Part shown: one piece after another, positions 45,141 through 55,772 of the stretch | How the letters are laid out: every line of letters starts with the position of its first letter | How positions within the stretch are numbered: position 1 is the first letter of the stretch | DNA from: Pseudomonadota bacterium | GTDB lineage: Bacteria > Pseudomonadota > Gammaproteobacteria > Burkholderiales > SG8-39 | DNA: 64,000 bases | Reading direction: 5' to 3' | NCBI GenBank assembly: GCA_025352885.1 | Contig: JANXRZ010000217.1 | Location: forward strand, 16,254-80,253 | Position numbers and translations under genes: made by a program | The notes under the pieces: generated by a model | The model's input: the letters and a program-made list of their open reading frames with translations, nothing else | What the model was told of the DNA's origin: nothing | Database searches by the model: none

Positions 45141-45248
45141 GGGATTCGAAGGGGATGCGGGCCTGCGCAAAGGGCTGCGCCCTGCGGACGGAAGACTCGC
45201 GGATAAGTTAATATGCCCGGCCATTTTAACTCACCGACTTACCTACTC

Positions 45249-45431
45249 ATGTCCGAAAACAAGGAGTTCCGCAGCTGGATGTGCCTCATTTGCGGCTGGA
45301 TCTACGACGAGGCCGCAGGGCTGCCGGAAGAAGGGATTGCGCCGGGCACTCGGTGGGAGGATGTTCCGATCAACTGGACGTGCCCTGAGTGCGGCGCGCG
45401 CAAAGACGATTTCGAGATGGTGGAAATCTAG
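45249..45431 (+). CDS. Rubredoxin
   Basis: CLICGWIYDEAAGLPEEGIAPGTRWEDVPINWTCPECGARKDDFEMVEI. Confidence 0.96.
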   Translation: MSENKEFRSWMCLICGWIYDEAAGLPEEGIAPGTRWEDVPINWTCPECGARKDDFEMVEI

Positions 45432-45626
45432 CGCTGCGATGAGACGCCGGCGACCATAAGCGTCGCTTCGGGTCAGCAGCCCGTCAGCGGTTTAGTTAAG
45501 CTCATCGCGGTTAAGCACATTGCGACGAGGGGTTATCCGCCCTTGCTTTGAATTCACATTAGCGCCTAGTATTCAAGAGGTCCGGCTTTGCCGGGCGCCC
45601 ACGCGAAAAACAAAGGGGGGCGAGGC

Positions 45627-46046
45627 ATGGCAGAGTCGACTGCCGAAGCGAAGGGCAGTCTCGCCGGCGTGAAGGTGATGGTGATTGACGATTCGAATAC
45701 CATCCGCCGCAGCGCCGAGATTTTCCTCCTGCAGGCCGGTGCCACGGTGATCCTCGCCGAGGACGGTTTCGATGCGCTGGCGAAGATCGCAGACCACCTG
45801 CCCGAAGTGGTCTTCGTCGACATCATGATGCCGCGGCTCGACGGCTACCAGACTTGCGCGCTCATCAAGAAGAACCCCAGGTTCGCCGCCACCCCGGTAG
45901 TGATGCTGTCCTCAAAGGACGGCCTCTTTGACCGCGCACGGGGGCGAATGGTCGGCTCGAGCGAATATCTCACCAAACCCTTCACGAAGGACAGCCTGCT
46001 GAAAACGGTCGGTGCGCACGTGCGCACCGAAGCGCACGGCGGTTGA
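45627..46046 (+). CDS. pilG: Twitching motility response regulator PilG
   Basis: REC domain VMVIDDSNTIRRSAEIFLLQAGATVILAEDGFDALAKI; cluster context. Confidence 0.93.
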   Translation: MAESTAEAKGSLAGVKVMVIDDSNTIRRSAEIFLLQAGATVILAEDGFDALAKIADHLPEVVFVDIMMPRLDGYQTCALIKKNPRFAATPVVMLSSKDGLFDRARGRMVGSSEYLTKPFTKDSLLKTVGAHVRTEAHGG

Positions 46047-46070
46047 TCCGGGCTCACCCAGCGAGAACCC

Positions 46071-46436
46071 ATGGCGATCAAGAAGATTCTGGTAGTCGAC
46101 GACTCTCCCACCGAGCGACAGTTCATGCTCGAGGCGCTCTCCAAGCTCGGATACCAGGTCGTGCTTGCCGAAAGCGGTGAGGAGGGCGTTGCCAAGGCGC
46201 GGTCCGAATTGCCCGAGCTTGTACTGATGGATGTCGTCATGCCCGGATCCAATGGGTTCCAGGCGACCCGCCAGATCGCTCGTGACGAGGCCACAAAGCA
46301 CATCCCCGTGATCATCTGCACGACCAAGTCGCAGGAGACCGACCGCATCTGGGGTATGCGCCAGGGTGCGAGGGATTACATCGTCAAACCCGTGGACGTC
46401 AACGAGCTCGCCAGCAAGATTTCGGCGCTCGGCTAA
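46071..46436 (+). CDS. pilH: Twitching motility response regulator PilH
   Basis: KKILVVDDSPTERQFMLEALSKLGYQV; follows pilG. Confidence 0.93.
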   Translation: MAIKKILVVDDSPTERQFMLEALSKLGYQVVLAESGEEGVAKARSELPELVLMDVVMPGSNGFQATRQIARDEATKHIPVIICTTKSQETDRIWGMRQGARDYIVKPVDVNELASKISALG

Positions 46437-46441
46437 AGAGC

Positions 46442-46957
46442 ATGTCGCGCCGCGTCAGCCTCAAGGAATTCCAGGCCGGGCTTGCCAGCCGGCTGAAGGC
46501 TGCCGCCACTGAAGCCGCGCCCTCCGCGCACCTCGGATTCGAAGCGGGCGGCGAACATTGGTTGGCCAAGCTGGACAGCTCGGGCGAAGTGCTCCAAGTA
46601 CCGACGATCCAGCCGGTGCCGCTGACGCGCAAGTGGTTCCTCGGCGTGGCGAACATCCGGGGTTCGTTGTTCGGCGTATCGGACTTCGGCGCCTTTCTCG
46701 GACGCCCACCCGCAGCGCGCGGGCCGGAAGCCCGCATGCTCCTTATCGGCCAGCCGTTCGGTGTGAATTGCGCGCTCCTTGTATCCCGACTCGCAGGGTT
46801 GCGCAATGTGGCCGACTACACACCTGAGCCGGCGGGCGAGCGGGCCATGGCCTGGTCGCCGAGCGCTTGGCGCGACAAGGACGGACGACTTTGGCGCGAG
46901 CTCGACACCGAACAGCTGCTCGGGCAACGCGACTTTCTCGAGATTGCCGCTCATTAA
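46442..46957 (+). CDS. pilI: CheW-like PilI
   Basis: VPLTRKWFLGVANIRGSLFGVSDFGAFLG. Confidence 0.92.
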   Translation: MSRRVSLKEFQAGLASRLKAAATEAAPSAHLGFEAGGEHWLAKLDSSGEVLQVPTIQPVPLTRKWFLGVANIRGSLFGVSDFGAFLGRPPAARGPEARMLLIGQPFGVNCALLVSRLAGLRNVADYTPEPAGERAMAWSPSAWRDKDGRLWRELDTEQLLGQRDFLEIAAH

Positions 46958-46984
46958 CGGCACATCAGGATTAACGGAGGATTC

Positions 46985-49096
46985 ATGGATTTGAAACTGC
47001 CTTTCAAGATTGGTCCCAGGATGCGCGCCGCGAAGGCGCCCGCCCCGGGCGAAGGCGCCGCGCCTGGCGGCATTTCGCTGCTTGGTGGTAAGAGCCTCCG
47101 CCTTGTACTGGTTCCGATCCTGGTTGTGTTGCTGTTTGTCGCCGGTGTGCTTGTCTTCCTGAACGCGCGGGAATCGAAGCATGTTGCCGTTTACATTGCG
47201 GATGCCGGGCAGCTGCGCATGTTGTCGCAAAGGCTTGCGAAGGCCGCCCAGCAAAGCCTTTTGGGTAACCCCGAAGCGTTCAAGCAAGTCGCGGCAAGCA
47301 AGGATGCTTTCAATGCCATCCTCGATAGACTTTCCAAGGGCGGGGAGTCGGGAGGCGTTACCGTTCCGGGCTCGCCCGATCGGATCCAGCCCATGCTCGA
47401 AGCCCTCGCCAAGGAGTGGCAGAAGACCGAGCAGAACGCCTCGACGCTGCTCAAGGAACAGAAGAACCTCGTAGGCCTCGGTGCGGCCGTGGCACAGGTG
47501 AACGGATCGAATCCGCAATTACTCGACCTCGCCGAACGTGTGCAGGCGCTCAAGCTCCAGAATGCCGCTCCGGCGCGTGAAATCTCGACGGCGGGCCAGC
47601 TCGTGATGCTTACCCAGCGCCTGGCGAAGAATGCAAACGCACTTCTCGCCGGCGAGACGGTCGACTCCGAAGTGGCCTTCCTGCTCGGGAAAGACACCAA
47701 CGAGTTCCGGACGCTCCTCGCGGGACTGCGCGAAGGCAATGCGCAGATGCGCCTTGCTCCGGTCAGCGACGTCGAGACAAAGGCGCGGCTCGACGAACTG
47801 GCGACGGCATTCAAGACCTACCAGGACTCGGCATCCTCGATCCTCGGAAACATGCAGCGCCTGATCGCGGCCAAGAATGCCGCGGCGGCCATTTTCGCGG
47901 ATTCGGAAAAGCTGCTGCAGGCAACCGAGAAGGTCGCGCAGGAGTACGACTCGGAGCTCGCCAACAACTTCGTGATTTACTTCGTGATGCTCCTGGGCGC
48001 CGCGGCCGTGGTGGTGTCGGCGCTGATCGCTTTCGATTTCGTCCGCGAGGAGCAGCGGCGTCGTGAAGATGCGGAAAAGCAGCAGGCCGCCGTCAAGAAC
48101 CAGAACGATCAGAACCAGGCCGCAATCCTGCGCCTCATGAACGAGATGCAGACCTTTGCAGAGGGCGACCTGACGGTGCGGGCGACCGTCAGTGAAGACA
48201 TCACGGGCGCCGTCGCGGACTCGGTGAATTTCGCGATCGAGGAACTGCGCAGCCTGGTCAGCCGCATTACGACGGCCGCCGACCAAGTGACCGGTGCGTC
48301 CGACTCCGCGCAGCAGACGACGGTCCGCATGCTCGCCGATAACGAGAAGCAGTCGCTCGAGATCAAGAGCACGAGCGCCCAGGTGCTCGGGATGGCGCGC
48401 ACCATCAACGACGTTTCCAGCAGCGCAACCCAGTCCGCCGATGTCGCCAAGGCCTCCCTCGCCGCGGCGGAAAAGGGCCAGCAGGCCGTGCAGGACGCGA
48501 TCGCGGGCATGAACGACATCCGGGACCAGATCCAAGAGACCGCAAAGCGCATCAAGCGGCTGGGCGAGTCCTCCCAGGAGATTGGCGAGATCGTCGAACT
48601 CATCTCCGACATCACAGAACAAACCAACGTGCTGGCACTGAATGCGGCGATCCAGGCCGCATCGGCAGGCGAAGCCGGGAGGGGCTTTACCGTCGTCGCA
48701 GAGGAAGTGCAGCGACTGGCCGAAAGGTCCGGCGAGGCGACCAAGCAGATCGGCGCAATCGTGAAGACGATCCAGACGGATACGCAAGATGCGGTGTCCG
48801 CCATGGAAAAGAGCACCCAGGGCGTGGTCGAGGGGGCGAAGCTTTCGGACAACGCGGGCCAGGCGCTTTCCGAAATTGGGGATGTTTCCCGAAAGCTTGC
48901 GGAATTGATCGAGACGATTTCGCAGACGACGCAGACGCAGGCCAAGGCGGCCGGCGCGGTCGCCGTCAGCATGCGCAACATTCTCGGCATCACCGAGCAG
49001 GCGACGGACGGTACAAAGCGCACCGCGCAGTCGGTCGGCGAGCTCACGACGCTCGCGCGGGATCTCAAGAGCTCGGTGGCGAACTTCAAGCTTTGA
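46985..49096 (+). CDS. pilJ: Methyl-accepting chemotaxis protein PilJ
   Basis: Two PilJ-type sensory repeats ([30 protein letters not shown]); MCP hairpin [45 protein letters not shown]. Confidence 0.95.
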   Translation: MDLKLPFKIGPRMRAAKAPAPGEGAAPGGISLLGGKSLRLVLVPILVVLLFVAGVLVFLNARESKHVAVYIADAGQLRMLSQRLAKAAQQSLLGNPEAFKQVAASKDAFNAILDRLSKGGESGGVTVPGSPDRIQPMLEALAKEWQKTEQNASTLLKEQKNLVGLGAAVAQVNGSNPQLLDLAERVQALKLQNAAPAREISTAGQLVMLTQRLAKNANALLAGETVDSEVAFLLGKDTNEFRTLLAGLREGNAQMRLAPVSDVETKARLDELATAFKTYQDSASSILGNMQRLIAAKNAAAAIFADSEKLLQATEKVAQEYDSELANNFVIYFVMLLGAAAVVVSALIAFDFVREEQRRREDAEKQQAAVKNQNDQNQAAILRLMNEMQTFAEGDLTVRATVSEDITGAVADSVNFAIEELRSLVSRITTAADQVTGASDSAQQTTVRMLADNEKQSLEIKSTSAQVLGMARTINDVSSSATQSADVAKASLAAAEKGQQAVQDAIAGMNDIRDQIQETAKRIKRLGESSQEIGEIVELISDITEQTNVLALNAAIQAASAGEAGRGFTVVAEEVQRLAERSGEATKQIGAIVKTIQTDTQDAVSAMEKSTQGVVEGAKLSDNAGQALSEIGDVSRKLAELIETISQTTQTQAKAAGAVAVSMRNILGITEQATDGTKRTAQSVGELTTLARDLKSSVANFKL

Positions 49097-49132
49097 CCGG
49101 CACCCGACCCCTGCCTTCCTTTCACGCCCGCC

Positions 49133-52100
49133 ATGGCTAGCGTCATCGACATCGGACCGCTCAGCTGGGTGAAGAGCGAGATCGATTTGTCGCTCGAGCG
49201 CGCGCGGACGAGCCTGCGCTCTTTCGCGGCCGAGCCCAGTGATGCAAAGGCGATCAAGGCCGCGCAGACGCACCTTCACCAGGCCTACGGCGCCGTGCAG
49301 ATCGTCGGCCTGCATGGGGTCTCGCGCTTCTTCGAGGAGACCGAGCGCCTGGTGGCGGAAATCGAAACTGGCAAGGTCCAGGCGGATCCAAAGGCGTTCG
49401 ATGCCTTGGAAAGGGCCACGCACGCAATCGGTAAATATCTTTCCGAGCTGCTCGACGGCATTCCTGACCAGCCCTTGCGGCTTTATCCGCTGCACAAGGA
49501 ACTGGCTTTTTTGCGCGGGATCAAGGACGTTTCGGAAGCGGAGCTGTATTTCCCCGACCTGTCTTTGCAGCCGCCGCCGCGGGATGAGCATCCGGTGCGC
49601 CTGTCGGCCGAAGACATGGGCACTTATGTACGGGGCCAGCGCACGCGCTTCCAACGCGGCTTCCTTAAGTGGCTGAAAGAGCCGGGCGACGAGGCCAGCC
49701 TGGCCGACATGCTCGCGGCTGTCGACGGTATCGAGTCGACCCAACTCGTGCCCGCACAACGAGCATTCTGGTGGGCCGCCGGCGCTTTTTACAAGGCGCT
49801 CGCGTGCGGGGTGCTCAAGCCCGAGCCGGGCGTGAAACTCGTCGGCTCAAAGATCGAACAGCAGATGCGCAAGATGACCGAAGGGGCAAGCGCGGTGCCC
49901 GAGCGGCTGATGCGCGAAGTGCTGTATTGGGTCGCGAAGGTGCCGTTGTCCGATTCCGCCGCGGATGAAAGGGTGCGCGAAGCGCAACTGGCTTTCCGGC
50001 TCGAGGGAACGCTTCCTTCTGCTGAGCGCGAGAGCGATCCGTCGCAGCGCATTCCGGCCGCCAAGAGCGTGCACGCGCAAATTACCAGCGCAAAAGACGC
50101 TTGGAATCGCTTTGCGTCCGGCGGTGAAGCGTCGCTTGCGGTCTTTGCAGGACATGCGGACGCCATCAAGGAAGGCGTCGAGTCGCTTGGCAATTCGGAA
50201 CTCTCGGGCATCGGGCGCGAACTGGCGACCATCGCCGCGTATCTCGTGACCAACCCCTCTAAGATGAGCGAGCCGCTCGGCATGGAGGTCGCCACTGCCC
50301 TGTTGGTCATGGAAAACGCGGTCGAAAACCATGCGCGCCTGACACCGGAATTCAATGCGCAGGCCCGCGTGATGCTCGCTCGCCTGGGCGCCGCTGCATT
50401 CGGCAAGCTGAGTCCGGATGTGACCCTCAGCCTGCCCCTCATTGAAGACATGACCCGGCGAGCGACGGAAAGGCTTGCAGTCGACGGCACTGTCGCCGAA
50501 ATGCAGGCCAACCTGCACAAGATCGAGCAGGCGCTCGACCAGTACTTCCGCGATCCCTCGAACGCCGCAGACTTGGCCGCGCTTGAACCGGCGATCCACC
50601 AGGTGAGTGGAGCGCTGGCCATGCTCGGCGAAGAGGAGGCAGGCGCCGCACTGGCCCGCTGCCAGGAGAAAATCCGGGCCTTCGCGCAAGCCGCGACGTT
50701 GCCCGATACCAGCGAATTCGAAGAGGTTGCGCAGATCCTGTCCGGCCTTGGGTTCTATATCGACGCCCTTCGCCACGGCAAGGCGGATTTCGCCACGGCG
50801 ATGCAGCCGATCAACGCGGAAGCGCCCCTCGCGAGCGCGGTGGTCGAGGCGCCGGAAGCGCCGCAAGACGAGGCGTTCGTCGACATCACGCCGCCCATTG
50901 CGGCGCCTTCGGCCGACGCCGAGCGGCTGCGGGACGAAACAGACGAGAAAATCGACGAAGAACTGCTGGCGATCTTCCTCGAGGAAGCCGTCGGTGTCCT
51001 TCAGACGATCGCGCAGAGCCTGTCAGTCAGCCGTTCGCAGCCGGTCAACCTTTTGGAGCTCACGTCGATCCGGCGCGGTTTCCATACGCTTAAGGGCAGC
51101 GGCCGCATGGTCGGCCTCATGCGGCTGGGCGAGGCGGCCTGGGCGGTCGAGCAGGTCATGAACCTGTGGCAGCAGGAAGAGCGGGTGGCCGACGCGAACC
51201 TTTTCGGCCTGATCGAGTTCGCGCACGGCGAGTTTGCCGATTGGATTGCACGGCTGCAGAGCGGCAAGCCGCAGCCGGACGGGAAGTCGATCGTCGATCT
51301 CGCCGAGGAGGTAAAGCGCAGCGACGCCGCCCGACCGGTGGTTCCCGAACCGGCCGCCGCCGAACCGCCGCCTGCGTCCGAGCCGCAACCGGAAGCGACC
51401 GTTGCGCTCGAAGCAGGAATCCGGATCGGCAGCCTCACGATCTCGTCCTCGCTCTTTACCGTCTTTACGAACGAAGCGCGCCAGCATCTCGAGACGCTCG
51501 AGCGCGAACTGGCGCAGACTGCGGCGGGCCGCACTACGGGCGTGCGGGAAGAACTCGTCCGCGCCGCCCATACGCTGGCCGGCATCTGCGGCACTGTTCA
51601 ATTGAATGCGATGCATCACCTGGGTGCAGCCTTCGAAGGCGCGCTGCTGCGGCTCAAGAATCGCGCGACCGCGCTGACCGCCGATGAGTTGGCGCTCGCG
51701 CACGACACGATCCAGGCGCTCAAGCTCATGTACGAGGGCGTGATCGAGCGTGCCCTTCCCGGGGCGGCCACCAAGCTCATCAGCCGCCTTGGCACAATCA
51801 CCGGCGAAGCCGCCAGGCTGACTGTCCACGAAGAAGAGGAAGCCAGCGGGCCGACGATCGGTGCGCCTTCCGGCGCGCAGTCCACCTCGCTGCCCGAGCG
51901 GGAGGAAGAAGAGCCCGAAGATCGTCGTCAGCGGCGGCTCGAGGACGAGATCGATCTCCAGCTCCTGCCCATCTTTATCGAGGAGGCGAACGAACTCGTG
52001 CCGCAGGTCGGAGAACTGCTGCGGTTGTGGCGTGCGGTGCCTTCGGAGTTTGAACCGGCTCGCGCCTTGCAGCGCACGCTGCATACCCTCAAGGGCAGCG

Positions 52101-54190
52101 CCCGGATGGCGGGCGTCATGGGATTGGGCGAGCTCACGCACAACATGGAAACACGCGTCGAGAATGCCATTGCGCTCAAGCTGACGCCCGGCCAATTCTT
52201 CGACGACCTCGACATCTCTTACGATCGCATGGGCTTGCTGCTGGAACGCATCCAGCATCCGGAGGCCGCGCAAGCGGCGCAAACGGAGATGCCGGCAAGG
52301 GAGGAAGTCGTGCGGGCGCAAGCTGCTCCGTCGCCAGTGCAGCCTGCCGGCGCCGGCGTGACGCGCGAGGACACCAAGGTCCACGCGATGATGCGCGTCC
52401 GGGCCGATGCACTCGAGAAGCTGGTGAATGAAGCAGGCGAGATTGCAATCACGCGAACGCGCGTCGAAACGGAGATGCATGGCTTGAAGGCGGCGCTCCT
52501 CGAGCTCACGGAAAACGTCGCGCGCCTTCGCCGCGAGCTGCGCGAGATCGAGATCGCTGCCGAGTCCCAGTTGGCCTCGCGCATGCAGGGCTCGTCCGAG
52601 AAAGACAGGCACTTCGACCCGCTCGAGTTCGACCGCTTTACGCGCTTCCAGGAACTCACGCGCATGATGGCCGAGAGCGTGAACGACGTGTCGACCGTGC
52701 AGCAGACGCTGAACAAGACTGCCGATGACACCGATTCTGCCCTCGCTGCGCAAGCACGCCTCAATCGCGAGCTGCAGCAGGACCTCATGCGCATCCGCAT
52801 GGTGCCGATCGGCTCGATTGTCGAGCGGCTGCACCGCATCGTGCGCCAGACTTCGAAGGAGGTGGGCAAGCGCGCCAACCTCGACATTCGCGGCGTCAAT
52901 GTCGAGCTCGACCGCTCGGCACTCGAGCGCATCACGGGCCCGCTGGAACACCTGCTGCGCAACGCGATCACCCATGGGCTGGAGAAGCCCGAGGCGCGCG
53001 TGGCGCAAGGCAAGGCCGCAATGGGCGAAATTTCCCTCGAGATCCGTCAGGAAGGCAACGAAGTAACGCTGATCCTCGCAGATGATGGTGCAGGACTCGA
53101 CCTCGAGCGCATCCGCGCCCAAGCGATCGCGCAAGGCCTCCTCGAGCCTTCGGATAAGCGGACCGAGCAGCAGCTTGCCGAGCTGGTTTTCACACCCGGG
53201 CTCTCGACTGCGGAGACCGTGACCGAGCTTGCCGGCCGGGGCGTGGGGCTGGACGTGGTGATGAGCGAAGTCAGCGGCCTCGGAGGACGCATCGAACTGG
53301 CGTTTACCCCCAAGGTCGGCACGCGGTTCACAATGCGCCTTCCGCTGACGACTGCGGTGATTCAGGCGGTGCTCGTGAAGATCGGCCCGCGTACATATGC
53401 GTTGCCGTCGGTCATGGTCGAGCAGGTGCAACAGATGCGCCAGGAGTTGCTCGCGCGCGCCAGGGAAGCCGGCGCCATCGAATGGGCCGGGCGCCGCTAC
53501 CCGCTTCATCATCTGCCTACGTTGCTCGGCGAATCCGCAACGCCTCCCGCCGCCGCCGGCCGGCGCTTTTCGCCCGTGCTGCTCGTACGCAGCGGGGTGG
53601 AAGCGATCGCGATCGAAGTCGATGAGATGCTCGGGAACCAGGAGGTCGTTGTGAAGAACATCGGCCCGCAGCTTGCGCGCGTGCCCGGCATCGCCGGCGC
53701 GACCGTGCTCGGTACGGGAGAGATCGTGTTGATCCTCAATCCTGTGCCGCTGGCGTCGAGGCCGGCCTCATCCCACCAGGTTGTCACGAGCCCCAATGTC
53801 CAGGCGGCCGCTGTACCGTCTGAACCCCGCATCATGGTCGTGGACGACTCGCTCACCGTTCGCAAGATCACGGGCCGCCTCCTCGCGCGCGAGGGTTATC
53901 GCGTGCTTACCGCCCGGGATGGCGTAGAGGCGCTCGAGATGCTCGCCGAGTCGGTGCCGGACGTCATGCTGGTCGATGTCGAGATGCCGCGCATGGACGG
54001 ATTCGACCTGACGCGCAACGTGCGCGCCGACCCCCGGCTGAAAGGCGTCCCGATCATCATGATCACATCGCGCACGGCCGACAAGCATCGCAACTACGCA
54101 ATGGAACTTGGCGTAAACGTGTTCCTGGGCAAGCCTTACCAGGAAGATGACCTGCTGCGCCAGATTGCCGGCTTTATCGTCGCCTCCTGA
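49133..54190 (+). CDS. chpA: Hybrid CheA-type histidine kinase ChpA/PilL with several Hpt domains and C-terminal REC
   Basis: HTLKGSGRMVGL, HTLKGSARMAGV Hpt motifs; HATPase EHLLRNAITHGLEKPEARV; CheW domain; REC IMVVDDSLTVRKITGRLL. Confidence 0.95.
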   Translation: MASVIDIGPLSWVKSEIDLSLERARTSLRSFAAEPSDAKAIKAAQTHLHQAYGAVQIVGLHGVSRFFEETERLVAEIETGKVQADPKAFDALERATHAIGKYLSELLDGIPDQPLRLYPLHKELAFLRGIKDVSEAELYFPDLSLQPPPRDEHPVRLSAEDMGTYVRGQRTRFQRGFLKWLKEPGDEASLADMLAAVDGIESTQLVPAQRAFWWAAGAFYKALACGVLKPEPGVKLVGSKIEQQMRKMTEGASAVPERLMREVLYWVAKVPLSDSAADERVREAQLAFRLEGTLPSAERESDPSQRIPAAKSVHAQITSAKDAWNRFASGGEASLAVFAGHADAIKEGVESLGNSELSGIGRELATIAAYLVTNPSKMSEPLGMEVATALLVMENAVENHARLTPEFNAQARVMLARLGAAAFGKLSPDVTLSLPLIEDMTRRATERLAVDGTVAEMQANLHKIEQALDQYFRDPSNAADLAALEPAIHQVSGALAMLGEEEAGAALARCQEKIRAFAQAATLPDTSEFEEVAQILSGLGFYIDALRHGKADFATAMQPINAEAPLASAVVEAPEAPQDEAFVDITPPIAAPSADAERLRDETDEKIDEELLAIFLEEAVGVLQTIAQSLSVSRSQPVNLLELTSIRRGFHTLKGSGRMVGLMRLGEAAWAVEQVMNLWQQEERVADANLFGLIEFAHGEFADWIARLQSGKPQPDGKSIVDLAEEVKRSDAARPVVPEPAAAEPPPASEPQPEATVALEAGIRIGSLTISSSLFTVFTNEARQHLETLERELAQTAAGRTTGVREELVRAAHTLAGICGTVQLNAMHHLGAAFEGALLRLKNRATALTADELALAHDTIQALKLMYEGVIERALPGAATKLISRLGTITGEAARLTVHEEEEASGPTIGAPSGAQSTSLPEREEEEPEDRRQRRLEDEIDLQLLPIFIEEANELVPQVGELLRLWRAVPSEFEPARALQRTLHTLKGSARMAGVMGLGELTHNMETRVENAIALKLTPGQFFDDLDISYDRMGLLLERIQHPEAAQAAQTEMPAREEVVRAQAAPSPVQPAGAGVTREDTKVHAMMRVRADALEKLVNEAGEIAITRTRVETEMHGLKAALLELTENVARLRRELREIEIAAESQLASRMQGSSEKDRHFDPLEFDRFTRFQELTRMMAESVNDVSTVQQTLNKTADDTDSALAAQARLNRELQQDLMRIRMVPIGSIVERLHRIVRQTSKEVGKRANLDIRGVNVELDRSALERITGPLEHLLRNAITHGLEKPEARVAQGKAAMGEISLEIRQEGNEVTLILADDGAGLDLERIRAQAIAQGLLEPSDKRTEQQLAELVFTPGLSTAETVTELAGRGVGLDVVMSEVSGLGGRIELAFTPKVGTRFTMRLPLTTAVIQAVLVKIGPRTYALPSVMVEQVQQMRQELLARAREAGAIEWAGRRYPLHHLPTLLGESATPPAAAGRRFSPVLLVRSGVEAIAIEVDEMLGNQEVVVKNIGPQLARVPGIAGATVLGTGEIVLILNPVPLASRPASSHQVVTSPNVQAAAVPSEPRIMVVDDSLTVRKITGRLLAREGYRVLTARDGVEALEMLAESVPDVMLVDVEMPRMDGFDLTRNVRADPRLKGVPIIMITSRTADKHRNYAMELGVNVFLGKPYQEDDLLRQIAGFIVAS

Positions 54191-54249
54191 CAACGCCAGG
54201 CATAAACAGCGCGCGGCTTCTGGATCTCCAGCAAAGATCCTGACATGGT

Positions 54250-55698
54250 CTAACCCGGATCGGAACGGGGCACCCTAGTTTTTCCATATCGCTCCAGCGT
54301 TCGAACACGAGCAAGCGCGTGATCCACGACGGGTGCGGCATAGTCGAGCCCGATCCTGCAGCCGGCAGCTGACTGCTCACTCGCGCTCATGCGCCAAGGC
54401 GCGTGAATAAATTCTTCCGGTACGTGTGCGAGTGAAGGAAGGTACCGCCGGATGAATGCGCCCGCCGGGTCGAAGCGTTCGGACTGGGTGATGGGATTGA
54501 AGATGCGAAAATAAGGTTGCGCATCGCACCCAGTGGAGGCCGCCCATTGCCAGCCGCCGTTGTTGGCGGCGAGATCGAAGTCGTTCAACTGGTCGGCGAA
54601 ATAGCGTTCGCCGCGCCGATAGTCGATCCCCAGGTCCTTCGTGAGGAAGGATGCCGTCACCATGCGCAGCCGATTGTGCATGTATCCCGTCTGGTTGAGC
54701 TGAGCCATAGCCGCATCGACGAGCGGGTAGCCCGTGCGACCTTCGCACCAGGCCAGAAACAGGTCCTCGCGGTCGTCCCATTCAATCGTCCCGTATTCCC
54801 GGCGAAATGGATCCTGGGCAACGTGCGGGTGGTGCGCAAGGATCATGAAGTAGAAGTCGCGCCAGATGAGCTCGGAGAGCCAAACCGCGGCCCCTTTGCT
54901 CTTGCTGCCCACGGCCAGCGTCGCCACTTCTCGTATGGAGGCGGTGCCAAAGCGCAGGTGCACTGACAGGTAGGACGGTCCTTTCATCGAAGGGTAATCG
55001 CGCCGCTCGGCATATTTCCCAATCCGCGCCGAGAACTCAGCCAGCAACCGTAGGGCCCCGGAGGTGCCGGTAGGGATCGCGAGTGCCGCAAGGTTGGTGC
55101 GCGTAAAACCGAGCGCCTCGAGTGAAGGCATCGGGCTCTTTGGGCCGGACGCAAGATTGGCAGCGTACTTCTCTACCGGATACGCCTTTAAGAAAAACGG
55201 CTCGAGCTTGGCGAGCCACGCATTCTTGTATGGGGTAAAGACAGTGAAAGGGGTGCCGGTGCGCGTCAAGACTTCCGATTTTTCGAAAATCACCTGGTCT
55301 TTGCGCGTATTGAAGGCGATGCCGGCCTCGGCCAGCAAAGCGCTCACGGCAGCGTCGCGCTCGATGGCCTGCGGCTCGTAGTCATGGTTGGCGTAGACCG
55401 CGCGCACACCAAGCGTCCTGGCAAGCTCGGGAATCGCTTCTCGCGCGCGGGCATGCAGGACATGCAGCCCGCCGCCCTGCGCGATGAGCGCCTCGCGCAA
55501 TTCCCGGACGCTCTCCCAGATGAACTCGACCCTTCGGTCGACGCCGGTCGGCAGCGCATCGAGAATTTCGCTGTCGAACACGAAGACGCAGTGCACCCTT
55601 GCGTGCACCTTGAGCGCCGCATACAAGGCGGCGTGGTCATGAACGCGCAGGTCACGCCGGAACCAGGTCAGGGCGGCGTCGGGTGATTGGTGTTCCAG
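54250..55698 (-). CDS. phrB: Deoxyribodipyrimidine photo-lyase, start codon non-canonical (CTG at 55698 proposed)
   Basis: TWFRRDLRVHDHAALYAALK (upstream of the called ORF start); LIWRDFYFMILAHHP; NNGGWQWAASTGCDAQPYFRIFNP. Confidence 0.9.
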   Translation of the reverse strand: MEHQSPDAALTWFRRDLRVHDHAALYAALKVHARVHCVFVFDSEILDALPTGVDRRVEFIWESVRELREALIAQGGGLHVLHARAREAIPELARTLGVRAVYANHDYEPQAIERDAAVSALLAEAGIAFNTRKDQVIFEKSEVLTRTGTPFTVFTPYKNAWLAKLEPFFLKAYPVEKYAANLASGPKSPMPSLEALGFTRTNLAALAIPTGTSGALRLLAEFSARIGKYAERRDYPSMKGPSYLSVHLRFGTASIREVATLAVGSKSKGAAVWLSELIWRDFYFMILAHHPHVAQDPFRREYGTIEWDDREDLFLAWCEGRTGYPLVDAAMAQLNQTGYMHNRLRMVTASFLTKDLGIDYRRGERYFADQLNDFDLAANNGGWQWAASTGCDAQPYFRIFNPITQSERFDPAGAFIRRYLPSLAHVPEEFIHAPWRMSASEQSAAGCRIGLDYAAPVVDHALARVRTLERYGKTRVPRSDPG

Positions 55699-55772
55699 TT
55701 CAGTCCTCGGTGCAGGGAGGGCCGCAAGACGGCCTCGAGCGGGTAAAATAGCGGCCGCATGGACCCGATCAT

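Noticed and set aside
45141-45248. Possible TPP riboswitch upstream of thiD
   Set aside because: No CUGAGA or other conserved TPP aptamer blocks in the short leader.
47519-49759. 746-aa ORF antisense to pilJ/chpA
   Set aside because: Shadow ORF of coiled-coil MCP coding sequence.
51023-53512. 829-aa ORF antisense to chpA
   Set aside because: High-GC shadow ORF; composition is His/Arg/Leu-rich without family motifs and it is fully covered by a clear CheA kinase on the other strand.
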